DNA from: BP-464 sp963825415
Lineage (GTDB): Bacteria > Actinomycetota > Thermoleophilia > Solirubrobacterales > Solirubrobacteraceae
Direction of reading: 5' to 3'
Assembly (NCBI GenBank): GCA_963825415.1
Contig: CAWGTD010000003.1
Coordinates: 62,001-126,000, forward strand
DNA length: 64,000 nucleotides
A program made the translations under genes and the position numbers. Of this stretch, positions 9,201-16,657 are shown piece by piece. The notes beneath the pieces were generated by a model that saw only the letters and a program-made list of their open reading frames with translations, ran no database searches and was not told where the DNA came from. Position 1 is the first letter of the stretch; every line of letters starts with the position of its first letter.

Positions 9201-9591
9201 CCGGTTCAGCGGCAGGGGCCGCGACGGAGTGCGCGAAACGCGGCGGGTCACGCTGCGCGTCCTGCGGGGGCGCTTCCATCGCGCGTACACCGTCGAGCGC
9301 AATCGCTCGTGTGGGCAGCTGACGCGCTACTCGGTGGGATCGCCCGTGTTCGGCGGGACGCGCGGCCGGCCGTTGAAGGCGAGCTTCGTCCTGGTCGAGC
9401 GCGCCCGCGTCTCGATCGAGCTGCGCCGCGCAGGGCGCCTGGTTCGCCGCGTGGCTGCACGAACGTTCGCGCCGGGACGGCACACGCATGTCTTCCGCGC
9501 CGCCGGACTGAAGCGCGGCGACCATCGTGTCTACCTGCGGGTCCACGGCACGCCCGGCTTCCGGATCCAGCTGCGGGCACGAAGGATCTAG
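6277..9591 (+). CDS. secreted penicillin acylase-family (Ntn hydrolase) amidase with C-terminal beta-sandwich tail
   Basis: The product is 1104 residues with a signal peptide (LVAAIVLAVGLAAPSSAA). The penicillin amidase / acylhomoserine-lactone acylase fold is shown by GEPKIFGATDEDMAFGAGY near the N-terminus and by the segment STSNHLVVG. Ser372 there is the probable N-terminal nucleophile exposed after self-cleavage of the precursor, with Asn373 beside it. These enzymes hydrolyse acyl amides (beta-lactam side chains, N-acyl homoserine lactones). The substrate here is not predictable. The last 200 residues, from about 900, are an Arg/Lys-rich beta-rich region not part of the catalytic fold, resembling tails in neighbouring secreted proteins. 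It opens a plus-strand run of secreted proteins; the next gene starts 10 bases after its stop. Confidence 0.9.
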   Translation: MSRRGWPTLVAAIVLAVGLAAPSSAAEFIGPKHLADRDDAQIHGTITPPGADTRHATTEIAAYDDLVQAYPSLTADRLGDFFKLRRFGPVEDVERSYQPRAGVTVVRDARWGEPKIFGATDEDMAFGAGYVGAEDRLAIMELLRALGRAEAFQLLATAPAWLADAEMARLYGYTEEELQAQVDRLPKVYGQAGADVVRILQSYVDGVNEYIALGARGEVPLPAGLSDLGLTSPTPWKTTDVVAAVSTVRALFGAGGGAELNDAATLAGLIRDYGGADGRRIYEDFRNRQNLDGPVHTVKRFPYDQRNEAAIDPASNPLGFTSGDPGLLAGPGAAKVAAQLSALAGKARIRRERLKLSTPLGAVDLSHPGSTSNHLVVGRSRSATGRPILLGGPQAGYFSPEILMDEELHSPTIHARGGSFPGLNALIVLGRTQDYAWTPTAGGSDMIDTYAEKLCSPLGVPASENSRYYEFEGKCVEMDRQTLRSAADAPPAIRDQVPDIIVERTVHGPVLARGRIGDTPVAIATKRSSYGKELDAAVSILKMNRNEARTGQDFVSIFRESHNLSTNWSYANDHEIAYVHGGLYPRRPANVDLDLPVWGTGQWEWKKGADGQDEFLGREEVPYEVAPKRDYFVSWNNRPAPGWGASDAQWGWSSIYRAKMLEDAILAEPKGTITPTRLVQMMEKAGLTDIRGRYVAPLALRVLEHAPNVGERESKMIALLREWVADGALRRDGNKDGTYDRAAAVAIMDAWWEPLIRAVFDPEVGDAARIPLPFDNAPGMGGSAYQDGFYGYLWTDLSMALGDRVKSPTSRLYCGGSATAAGNLDECAKRVLASLTAAGDALAGQQGADPSGWKADAEAERIRFLPAAALSMQWVNRPTTQQLAMFGRLGRNPPDSKTACLARRRFASIGARPQGRGLRLRIRPLRKAKVTVVLVRVARGRRIVGGTVVKRFRPTLRDFTFRPRGKRLSDGWYLARFSGRGRDGVRETRRVTLRVLRGRFHRAYTVERNRSCGQLTRYSVGSPVFGGTRGRPLKASFVLVERARVSIELRRAGRLVRRVAARTFAPGRHTHVFRAAGLKRGDHRVYLRVHGTPGFRIQLRARRI

Positions 9592-9601
9592 CCGGACTAT
9601 C

Positions 9602-11359
9602 GTGGCCCGCGTGAACGGCGCGAGAGCGAAGTCCGCGGTCATCGTCGTCTTCGCCGCGCTCGCGCTGCCCGCGACGAGCGCCGCGCAGGGCCCGCTCGGG
9701 CCGGTCAACGACCTCTTCGCCCTCGGCCAGGGCACCGGCCAGACGCCTGACGCCGTGCCGGAGATGACCCGCTCCGAGCCGGCGTTCACCCCCACGCCGC
9801 AGGTGGCCTGCGGGCCGGGCTCCAAGCCCGAGCCCGACATCCAGGGCCGGGTGCCCGCCAACTCGGCGACCGACGGACTGTGGTGCAACCTGACGATGCT
9901 CTCCCACCAGGGGACGTCGGGCGGCTTCAAGACGCTGCGCTACGTCGACGAGGCCGGCCACGAATGCGCCTTCTACGACACCGCGCTGCTGTTCCCGCTC
10001 AACGCGTTCAAGTTCGACTCCACCTCCCAGGGCGTCGCGGTCATCGACATGTCCGACCCGGCAAACCCGGTGCAGACCGACACGCTGACCGAGCCGCCGA
10101 TGCTCTCGCCGCACGAGTCGCTGAACCTCAACCCCAAGCGCGGGCTGCTTGCGGCGGTCAACGGCAACCCCGGCACCTACCCGGGGCTGGTGTCGATCTA
10201 CGACGCCCACGCCGACTGCCGCCATCCAGTCCACCAGTCGACGTCGCTGGTGGCGCGCTTCGGCCACGAGAGCGGGTTCTCTACCGACGGGCTGACGTTC
10301 TACGCCACCGGCACCGCGGTGCAGTCGATCACCGCGATCGACGTGGCCGACCCCAAGGCCCCGCACGTGGTCTGGCAGGGCAACGTCATCTCGCACGGCA
10401 TGTCGCTCAGCGACGACGGCAACCGCGCCTACATCGCCGACCCGACCGGCCAGAGCATGCTGATCCTCGACACCAGCGAGATCCAGGCGCGCAAGCCCAA
10501 CCCGCAGGCGAAAGAGATCAGCCGGCTGACCTGGCGGGCCGCCTCGATCCCGCAGAACGCGATCCCGTTCACCAAGGACGGCAAGCCCTACATCCTCGAG
10601 ATCGACGAGTACAACGCCTCGACGCTCAACACCGGCAGCGCCGACGACGTCGGTGCGGCGCGCATCATCGACATCTCCGACGAGCGCGCCCCGCAGTCGA
10701 TCGCCAACCTGCGCCTCGAGGTCAACCAGCCCGCCGAGCACGCCAAGGCCTCCGCCGAGGACCCCGGTGGCAGAGGATCGCCCCAGGGTTACGCGGCTCA
10801 CTACTGCAACATCCCGACGCGCGTGAACCCGCAGATCGTTGCGTGCTCGTTCATCGCGTCGGGCCTGCGCGTCTTCGACATCAGCGACATCACCGCGCCG
10901 AAGGAGATCGCCTACTTCGTCTCGCCGACCAAGGCCGCGGCCGAGAACACCGGCGAGCCCAGCGACTTCGCGATGTCCCAGCCGGCGTTCGTGCCCGAGC
11001 GCCACGAGATCTGGTACACGGACGGGACGACGGGCTTCTACGTGCTGCGCGTGGCCGACTCCGTCTGGCCCGCGGAGCCGAAGACCACGACGAGCCGCAA
11101 GTGCGGCGGGCGCCGCGCCTTCACCGCGCACGTCCGCGCGCCCCGCGGCGCGCGCGTGCGCAGCGCCAAGGCGACGCTGGGCGGCAAGCGCGTGCGCACC
11201 GCACGCCGCGGCCGCGTCGTGAGCGTCAAGGTCGACCTGCGCGGCCTTCCGCGCACGACGGTCCACCTCGTGATCCGCGTGCGCCTGCGCAGCGGCCGCA
11301 CGATCGTGTCGCGGCGCCGGTATCACCCCTGCCGGCACGTGCGCCCGCCAACGGGCTGA
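9602..11359 (+). CDS. secreted LVIVD-repeat beta-propeller protein
   Basis: The product is about 585 residues from GTG 9602 (GTG 9611 is an equally plausible start), with a signal peptide (KSAVIVVFAALALPATSAA). Repeated blades such as GVAVIDMSDPANPV, ITAIDVADPKAPHVV, AARIIDISDERAPQS and LRVFDISDITAPKEI are the LVIVD repeat signature, a beta-propeller of unknown binding partner. Paired cysteines (AHYCNI, VACSF, HECAFY) may form disulfides. The last 110 residues form a separate Arg-rich domain bounded by cysteines (RKCGG to YHPCR), a tail common in secreted proteins of this lineage. It sits between the acylase and the dipeptidase-like gene and is probably co-transcribed. No enzymatic motif is visible. 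Confidence 0.82.
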   Translation: MARVNGARAKSAVIVVFAALALPATSAAQGPLGPVNDLFALGQGTGQTPDAVPEMTRSEPAFTPTPQVACGPGSKPEPDIQGRVPANSATDGLWCNLTMLSHQGTSGGFKTLRYVDEAGHECAFYDTALLFPLNAFKFDSTSQGVAVIDMSDPANPVQTDTLTEPPMLSPHESLNLNPKRGLLAAVNGNPGTYPGLVSIYDAHADCRHPVHQSTSLVARFGHESGFSTDGLTFYATGTAVQSITAIDVADPKAPHVVWQGNVISHGMSLSDDGNRAYIADPTGQSMLILDTSEIQARKPNPQAKEISRLTWRAASIPQNAIPFTKDGKPYILEIDEYNASTLNTGSADDVGAARIIDISDERAPQSIANLRLEVNQPAEHAKASAEDPGGRGSPQGYAAHYCNIPTRVNPQIVACSFIASGLRVFDISDITAPKEIAYFVSPTKAAAENTGEPSDFAMSQPAFVPERHEIWYTDGTTGFYVLRVADSVWPAEPKTTTSRKCGGRRAFTAHVRAPRGARVRSAKATLGGKRVRTARRGRVVSVKVDLRGLPRTTVHLVIRVRLRSGRTIVSRRRYHPCRHVRPPTG

Positions 11360-11398
11360 CGATCGCCGGAAACTTGGTGCGCCACATAGGATTCGGCG

Positions 11399-13819
11399 AT
11401 GCGTCACGGACGACTGGTCGCTCTCTTCACCCTTGCGCTGCTCGCGGCCGCCCCGGCGGCGCGGGCGGACGACACGCGCTACGCGCTGGTCAACGGCTGC
11501 TTTTCGCTGACCTCGCACGGGACTCCGGTGGCCGCCGACAGCGGCCCGTTTCGCATGCAGGCGACGGCGCTGGGCAGCTATCTGCTCTACGGCACCAAGC
11601 AGGACTTCCTGGCCCGCACCCAGCCTCTCGGCCGGGTCGGCAGGGCGACCGCGCCCAGCGATCAGGCCGACTGGACCGTCGACGGCACCACGGGGGCATA
11701 CACCCTCACCCTGAAGGCCACCGGCCAGCAGCTCGCGTCAGCGGCGGGCGGGCTGACGCTCGTTCCGGCGGGCAGCGCGGGCGACGCGGGCCTGTTCGGC
11801 TTCGCCGAGGCGTCGGGCTGCGCCGTGTTCCCGGAGTCCGATGTCGGCGTGGAGGGCGCGCCGTCGACCTCGCCGTCCCCCTGGGGCGAGATCACGGGAA
11901 TGCTCGACGCGCACATGCACTGGATGGCCTACGAGTTCCTCGGCGGCCGCGCGCACTGCGGCAAGCCCTGGGACCGCTTCGGCATCACGCTGGCGCTCAC
12001 CGACTGCCCCGACCACTCGGTCCCGGGCAGCCCCGGCAACGTGCTCGAGGCCGCGCTTGGCGGCAAGCCGACCCACGACACCGTCGGCTGGCCGACCTTC
12101 GGCTACTGGCCCAACTACTTCTCCGAGACCCACGAGTCGACCTACTACAAGTGGGTCGAGCGGGCCTGGCGCGGCGGGCTGCGGCTGTTCGTGAACCTCT
12201 ACGTCGACAACGCCGCCCTGTGCAAGGTCTTTCCGCTCAAGAAGAACCCCTGCAACGAGATGGCCACGGTGCGGCTCGAGATGCAGCGGCTGCGCGAGCT
12301 GCAGGACTACGTCGACGCCCAGAACGGCGGCCCGGGCAAAGGTTGGTTCCGGCTGGTCACCACGCCGTTCGAGGCGCGCCAGGTGATCGCCTCGGGCAAG
12401 CTCGCGATCATCCAGGGCATCGAGGTCTCCCAGCTGTTCGACTGCTCGGAGTACAACGGCGTGCCGATGTGCGACAAGGCCAAGGTCGACCGCAACCTCG
12501 ACGCGGTCTACAGCATGGGCGTGCGCGGGATGGAGCTCGTCAACAAGTTCGACAACGCCTTCGTGGGCGTCGCCGGCGACAACGGGACCCAGGGGATCAT
12601 CGTCAACAGCGGCCAGAAGGAGGAGACCGGCCACTACTGGGACATGCAGACCTGCCAGGGCCTGCCGGCCGACGTACATGACAAGAACCAGCTGACGCCG
12701 TCGCAGTCCGCCCCGTTCGCCAACGCGACGCTGTTCGGGAGCCCGCTGTTCCCCGGTGGCCAGGTGCCGGTCTATCCGCCCCCGCCGCACTGCAACACGC
12801 GCGGGCTGAGCACGCTCGGCGAGTACCTGATCGACCGCATGATGGCCAAGGGGATGATCATCGACCCCGACCACATGAGCGTCCTGGCGCGCAACGCGGC
12901 GCTCGACCGGATCGAGGCCGCCCGCTACTCCGGCGTGGTGTCGAGCCACTCCTGGAGCACGCCCGACGCCTACCCGCGCATCTACAAGCTCGGCGGCGTC
13001 GTCACGCCGATCGGGTCGAGCTCGAAGTCGATGGTCGAGGACTGGAAGACGCTCAAGCCCATGCGTGACAAGCGCTTCTACTTCGGCTTCGGCTGGGGTG
13101 CCGACCTCAACGGCTTCCACTCGTCCGGCGGCCCGCGCGGAGCGAACGCCGCCAACCCGGTGACCTACCCCTTCAAGTCCTGGGACGGCAAGCAGACGAT
13201 CTCCAAGCTGACCACCGGCAAGCGCACCTGGGACATCAACGCCGACGGCGTCGCTCACTACGGCCTCTATCCCGACTGGGTCGAGGACGTGCGCAAGCTG
13301 GCCGGCGACGAGATCGTCAACGACCTCGGCCGCGGGGCCGAGGCGTACCTCGAGATGTGGGAGCGCGCGTCGGGCGTGCCCGCCTACCGCCCGGTCCCGG
13401 CGCGGTCGGTCTTCACCGGGTCGGGGCTCTTCAAGGTGCGCCTGGGTGCGACCGCCGAGGCGTTGCTGCGCTCCGCGGGCCAGCCGATCAAGCGCGGGCC
13501 GTTCGTTTGGCGCTGGTCGGTCCAAAAGCGCCTGAACCGCGGCGGCAACGTCTACGCCGTACTCGACAACGCCGGCGTTTCCAAGCTCGTCCTGAGCACC
13601 AGCGAGGAGCACCGCGCGGGCGGGATCAACGTCGCCGACCGCGCGACGCGCGTGCGCGGCGCCAAGCGCGTCGCCTCGGGAGTGTTCGTCCGGCGCACGG
13701 CGCGCGCCGCCTACGTGTACGGCGTGCGCAAGGGCCGGGTTCGCTACGTCGGAGTCACGACCCGGGCCACGTCGTCGCAGCAACTGCGCGCCTACCTGCG
13801 CCAGACCCCGCTCGGCTGA
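11399..13819 (+). CDS. secreted amidohydrolase-superfamily protein (renal dipeptidase/M19-like)
   Basis: The product is 806 residues with a signal peptide (LVALFTLALLAAAPAARA). The N-terminal 150 residues are a beta-rich region. An amidohydrolase-like barrel begins at GEITGMLDAHMHWM, where HxH would bind metal, and continues through MIIDPDHMSVLARN, SGVVSSHSWSTPDAYPR and FGWGADLNGF, which match metal-ligand strands of M19 membrane dipeptidases. A C-terminal region of about 150 residues is basic and beta-rich. It probably hydrolyses a dipeptide or related amide outside the cell. The barrel is long for a dipeptidase, with an insertion around residues 200-300. It is the third secreted protein of the run and is followed 21 bases later by a TetR gene. 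Confidence 0.75.
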   Translation: MRHGRLVALFTLALLAAAPAARADDTRYALVNGCFSLTSHGTPVAADSGPFRMQATALGSYLLYGTKQDFLARTQPLGRVGRATAPSDQADWTVDGTTGAYTLTLKATGQQLASAAGGLTLVPAGSAGDAGLFGFAEASGCAVFPESDVGVEGAPSTSPSPWGEITGMLDAHMHWMAYEFLGGRAHCGKPWDRFGITLALTDCPDHSVPGSPGNVLEAALGGKPTHDTVGWPTFGYWPNYFSETHESTYYKWVERAWRGGLRLFVNLYVDNAALCKVFPLKKNPCNEMATVRLEMQRLRELQDYVDAQNGGPGKGWFRLVTTPFEARQVIASGKLAIIQGIEVSQLFDCSEYNGVPMCDKAKVDRNLDAVYSMGVRGMELVNKFDNAFVGVAGDNGTQGIIVNSGQKEETGHYWDMQTCQGLPADVHDKNQLTPSQSAPFANATLFGSPLFPGGQVPVYPPPPHCNTRGLSTLGEYLIDRMMAKGMIIDPDHMSVLARNAALDRIEAARYSGVVSSHSWSTPDAYPRIYKLGGVVTPIGSSSKSMVEDWKTLKPMRDKRFYFGFGWGADLNGFHSSGGPRGANAANPVTYPFKSWDGKQTISKLTTGKRTWDINADGVAHYGLYPDWVEDVRKLAGDEIVNDLGRGAEAYLEMWERASGVPAYRPVPARSVFTGSGLFKVRLGATAEALLRSAGQPIKRGPFVWRWSVQKRLNRGGNVYAVLDNAGVSKLVLSTSEEHRAGGINVADRATRVRGAKRVASGVFVRRTARAAYVYGVRKGRVRYVGVTTRATSSQQLRAYLRQTPLG

Positions 13820-13829
13820 AGCGATACAC

Positions 13830-13854
13830 TGCTGTCTCGTTTGTCGAGACAGCA
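13830..13854. promoter_or_regulatory. probable TetR operator: 10-bp inverted repeat over the tetR start codon
   Basis: A perfect inverted repeat has arms TGCTGTCTCG (13830-13839) and CGAGACAGCA (13845-13854) with a five-base spacer. The TTG start of the TetR gene (13841) lies inside it. A GATACACT stretch just upstream (13823-13830) could serve as a -10 element, placing transcription start, and possibly a leaderless mRNA, within the palindrome. This is the expected layout for autorepression controlling the repressor and the downstream exporter together. Confidence 0.7.
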
Positions 13855-14449
13855 GCTGAACGCACCGCCCCCGCCGCAGGCCCCTCTGCGGGCCGACGCG
13901 GCCCGCAACGTGCAGCGCGTCGTGGAGGTGGCCGCGCGACTGATCGCCGAGGACCCGGGCGTGGGGATGAACGAGATCGCCGAGGCCGCGGGGGTCGGGC
14001 GCGCCACGGTGTACCGGCACTTCGCCAGCCGCGAGGTCCTGCTGCAGGCGATCTGGGTGCAGGTCATGGCGGACTGCGAGGCCGCGATCGAGGCGGCGCA
14101 GCTCGACGAGGGCACTGCCGTCGAGGCGCTCGGGCGCCTGACGCAGGCGTGGCTCGACATCGCCGTCCGCTACTCGTTCTCCGAGCTGCTGCATCAGACG
14201 GACTTCTCGATCTCCGCCGAGCGGCGCAGGCAGCAGCGCCGCGTCTTCCGCCAGCCGCTGCTCGCCGTGATCCGGCGCGGGCAGGCGTCCGACGAGCTCT
14301 CGTCGGCGGTCTCGCCCGAGTGGGCGGTCCAGGCACTTCGGTCCCTGATCCAGGCGGGTGCCCGTGCCGTCGCCGCAGGCGAGCTCGCCCGGGCCGACGC
14401 CCCGGCCATGGTCCTGCGCACCCTGCTCGACGGGCTGAAGCCGGCATGA
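13841..14449 (+). CDS. TetR/AcrR-family transcriptional repressor of adjacent MFS exporter
   Basis: The product is 202 residues. The N-terminal helix-turn-helix is clear: GMNEIAEAAGVGRATVYRHF, followed by a helical ligand-binding domain. The only reasonable start is TTG 13841, with no good ribosome site. That fits leaderless translation if transcription starts near the palindrome lying across this codon. The stop overlaps the start of the exporter gene (ATGA at 14446), so the two are translationally coupled. The family normally represses the neighbouring efflux pump until a drug or other ligand binds. Confidence 0.9.
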   Translation: MSRQQLNAPPPPQAPLRADAARNVQRVVEVAARLIAEDPGVGMNEIAEAAGVGRATVYRHFASREVLLQAIWVQVMADCEAAIEAAQLDEGTAVEALGRLTQAWLDIAVRYSFSELLHQTDFSISAERRRQQRRVFRQPLLAVIRRGQASDELSSAVSPEWAVQALRSLIQAGARAVAAGELARADAPAMVLRTLLDGLKPA

Positions 14450-16035
14450 GCTCCGCCGCGCCGCCCGCCGCCGACGGGCGCCTGACCGGGCGCGCACTGG
14501 CAACCGTCTTCGGCGCGCTGATGCTGGGCATGTTCCTGGCGGCGCTCGACCAGACGATCGTCGCCACCGCCCTGCCGACGATCGTCGGCGACCTCGGCGG
14601 CCTCGATCACCTCGCCTGGGTCGTCACGTCCTACCTGCTGGCATCGACAGCGTCGACGCCGCTGTACGGAAAGCTCGGCGACATGTACGGCCGCAAGCCG
14701 CTGTTCCTCGTCGCGATCCTGATCTTCCTCGCCGGCTCGATGCTGGCCGGCCTGAGCGAGTCGCTGGGCGAGCTCGTCGCCTTCCGGGCGCTGCAGGGCA
14801 TCGGCGCCGGCGGGCTGATGGTCGGCGCGCAGGCGATCATCGCCGACATCGTCCCGCCCCGCGAGCGCGGCCGCTACATGGGCCTGATCGGTGCGGTGTT
14901 CGCCGTCGCGTCGGTGGCCGGGCCGCTGCTCGGCGGCTTCTTCGTCGAGACCCTGTCGTGGCGCTGGGTCTTCTACGTGAACATGCCGGTCGGGGTCGCC
15001 GCGGTGCTCGTCGTCGTCTTCAAGCTGCATCTGCACACGCCGCCGCAGCGCCACTCGATCGACTATCTCGGCGCGGTGCTGCTCACCGGCGCGGTGAGCG
15101 CGCTCACGCTGCTGACCACCTGGGGCGGCAACGAGTACGCCTGGGGATCGCCGGCGATCGCCGGCCTCGGCATCCTGGCCGTCGGCCTTCTGATCGCGTT
15201 CGTCGCGCAGGAGCGCCGTGCGACGGAGCCCCTCATCCCGCTGAGCCTGTTCCGCTCGGGCGTCTTTCGGGTCGCCAGCGCCGTGGGCTTCGTCGTCGGG
15301 CTGGCGATGTTCGGGGCGATCATCTTCATCCCGCTCTTCCTCCAGCTCGTCTACGGAGTCAGCCCGACGAGCTCGGGGCTGCGCATGCTCCCGCTGATGG
15401 GCGGCCTGCTCGTCGCGAGCGTCGCATCCGGGCGCACCATCGCCCGCATCGGGCGCTACAGGGCGTTCCCGATCGCCGGCACCGCCGTCACCGCCGCAGG
15501 CATGTTCCTGCTGTCGCGCCTGGAGCTCGACACCGCCCCCTGGCTGGCGTCGGTCTACATGCTCGTCCTCGGTGTCGGGCTGGGTCTGACGATGCAGGTC
15601 ATCGTCCTGGTCGTGCAGAACGCCGCCCCGCGGCGCGACGTCGGCGTCGCCACGTCGACCGCGACCTTCCTGCGCTCGATGGGCGGCTCGCTCGGCGTCG
15701 CGCTGTTCGGCGCGATCTTCGCCTCGCGCCTGCATTCCGAGCTCGCGTCGCTGCCGGCGGCCGCCGTGTCCCGGCTGTCGGGAGGCGTCAACGTCGACCC
15801 CGCCCAGGTCCACGCCCTCCCGACGGGAGTTCGTCACGACTTCGTCAGCGCGTACGTCGACGCGCTGTCGCCGGTGTTCCTGGTCGGGACGGCGGTCGCC
15901 GTATGCGCGTTCCTGCTCGCGCTGCTGCTCAAGGAGGTGCCGCTCCGGGAGTCGCTGGCTACCACTTCCGAGCTGGCCGCCGAGGCGGCGCCGTCGGGCG
16001 GAACGCCGGCCGAGGCCGCACTCGCCTCGCGCTAG
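14446..16035 (+). CDS. MFS multidrug exporter, DHA2 (EmrB/QacA) 14-TM family
   Basis: The product is 529 residues. It shows the DHA2 signatures: LDQTIVATALPTIVGDLGG in TM1, the loop motif GKLGDMYGRKP between TM2 and TM3, and RALQGIGAGGLMVGAQAI (motif C-like) in later helices, with about 14 membrane segments in total. Such pumps export hydrophobic drugs or cations in exchange for protons. The start ATG overlaps the TetR stop by four bases. The stop shares a CTAG with the convergent gene. Regulation by the upstream TetR is the simple expectation. Confidence 0.93.
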   Translation: MSSAAPPAADGRLTGRALATVFGALMLGMFLAALDQTIVATALPTIVGDLGGLDHLAWVVTSYLLASTASTPLYGKLGDMYGRKPLFLVAILIFLAGSMLAGLSESLGELVAFRALQGIGAGGLMVGAQAIIADIVPPRERGRYMGLIGAVFAVASVAGPLLGGFFVETLSWRWVFYVNMPVGVAAVLVVVFKLHLHTPPQRHSIDYLGAVLLTGAVSALTLLTTWGGNEYAWGSPAIAGLGILAVGLLIAFVAQERRATEPLIPLSLFRSGVFRVASAVGFVVGLAMFGAIIFIPLFLQLVYGVSPTSSGLRMLPLMGGLLVASVASGRTIARIGRYRAFPIAGTAVTAAGMFLLSRLELDTAPWLASVYMLVLGVGLGLTMQVIVLVVQNAAPRRDVGVATSTATFLRSMGGSLGVALFGAIFASRLHSELASLPAAAVSRLSGGVNVDPAQVHALPTGVRHDFVSAYVDALSPVFLVGTAVAVCAFLLALLLKEVPLRESLATTSELAAEAAPSGGTPAEAALASR

Positions 16036-16586
16036 CTCGCGGTGCAGTCGAGCGTCGCCTCGCGGAAGTACGCGGGCACATCGGCGGGATCGCCGCTGCG
16101 GGCCGCCTTGTCCAGCTCACGCCCGAGCGCTTCGACCTCCGCGCGCGTGTCGATGCCGCGCTCGTCGACGAGCTGTTCGGTCATGCATTCGCACATCGAG
16201 CGGGGCTGGCGCAGCGAGCAGCCGTCGACGAATCCCGCCCGGATGGTGGCCGCCGCGCGTCGTGCGGCCAGGTCGCCGACGGGACGCCCCTCGGTTTCGG
16301 CCGGCCCCACGAACGCCGGAAGCGCGACCGCCCCGACGATCAGAACGGCGCCGATGATGTAGGGCAGTGGATGGCTGCGCAGCTCCGCCACCACGCCACT
16401 CGGCCGGCCGGCCGGCCCACGCCACATGCGCCGCAGGCCGTACGCCGCCACGAGCACAGCGGTCAGGGAACCGGCGAGCGCGCCTACGCCGTACGCGGTG
16501 TGGATGTCGACGCCCTTGGTAGCTGTGCGAACCGCGGCGATGACGCCCCAGGCCGAGAGCAGGGCGGTGAGAACGATGCGTTTCAT
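16032..16586 (-). CDS. hypothetical membrane protein with Cys-containing C-terminal domain
   Basis: The product is 184 residues from ATG 16586 (an upstream in-frame start at 16631 lacks a signal-like sequence). There are three hydrophobic segments: an N-terminal one (IVLTALLSAWGVIAAV), a second around residue 35-50 and a third near 80-100. A soluble C-terminal part follows with a cysteine cluster (DGCSLRQPRSMCECMTEQL), which may form disulfides outside the membrane. No family is recognised with confidence. It is convergent with the MFS gene and divergent from the arylsulfotransferase. Confidence 0.65.
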   Translation of the reverse strand: MKRIVLTALLSAWGVIAAVRTATKGVDIHTAYGVGALAGSLTAVLVAAYGLRRMWRGPAGRPSGVVAELRSHPLPYIIGAVLIVGAVALPAFVGPAETEGRPVGDLAARRAAATIRAGFVDGCSLRQPRSMCECMTEQLVDERGIDTRAEVEALGRELDKAARSGDPADVPAYFREATLDCTAS

Positions 16587-16657
16587 GAGCCGGTCGTCGG
16601 CTGTGGCTGCCGCGATTTGATGGCGACGCACCAGGATCTGGACGAATCGCGGCCGCG

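Noticed and set aside
9248..11518. 756-codon minus-strand frame
   Set aside because: It is antisense to the LVIVD and acylase genes, which have signal peptides and repeats; the frame's composition is typical of a shadow.
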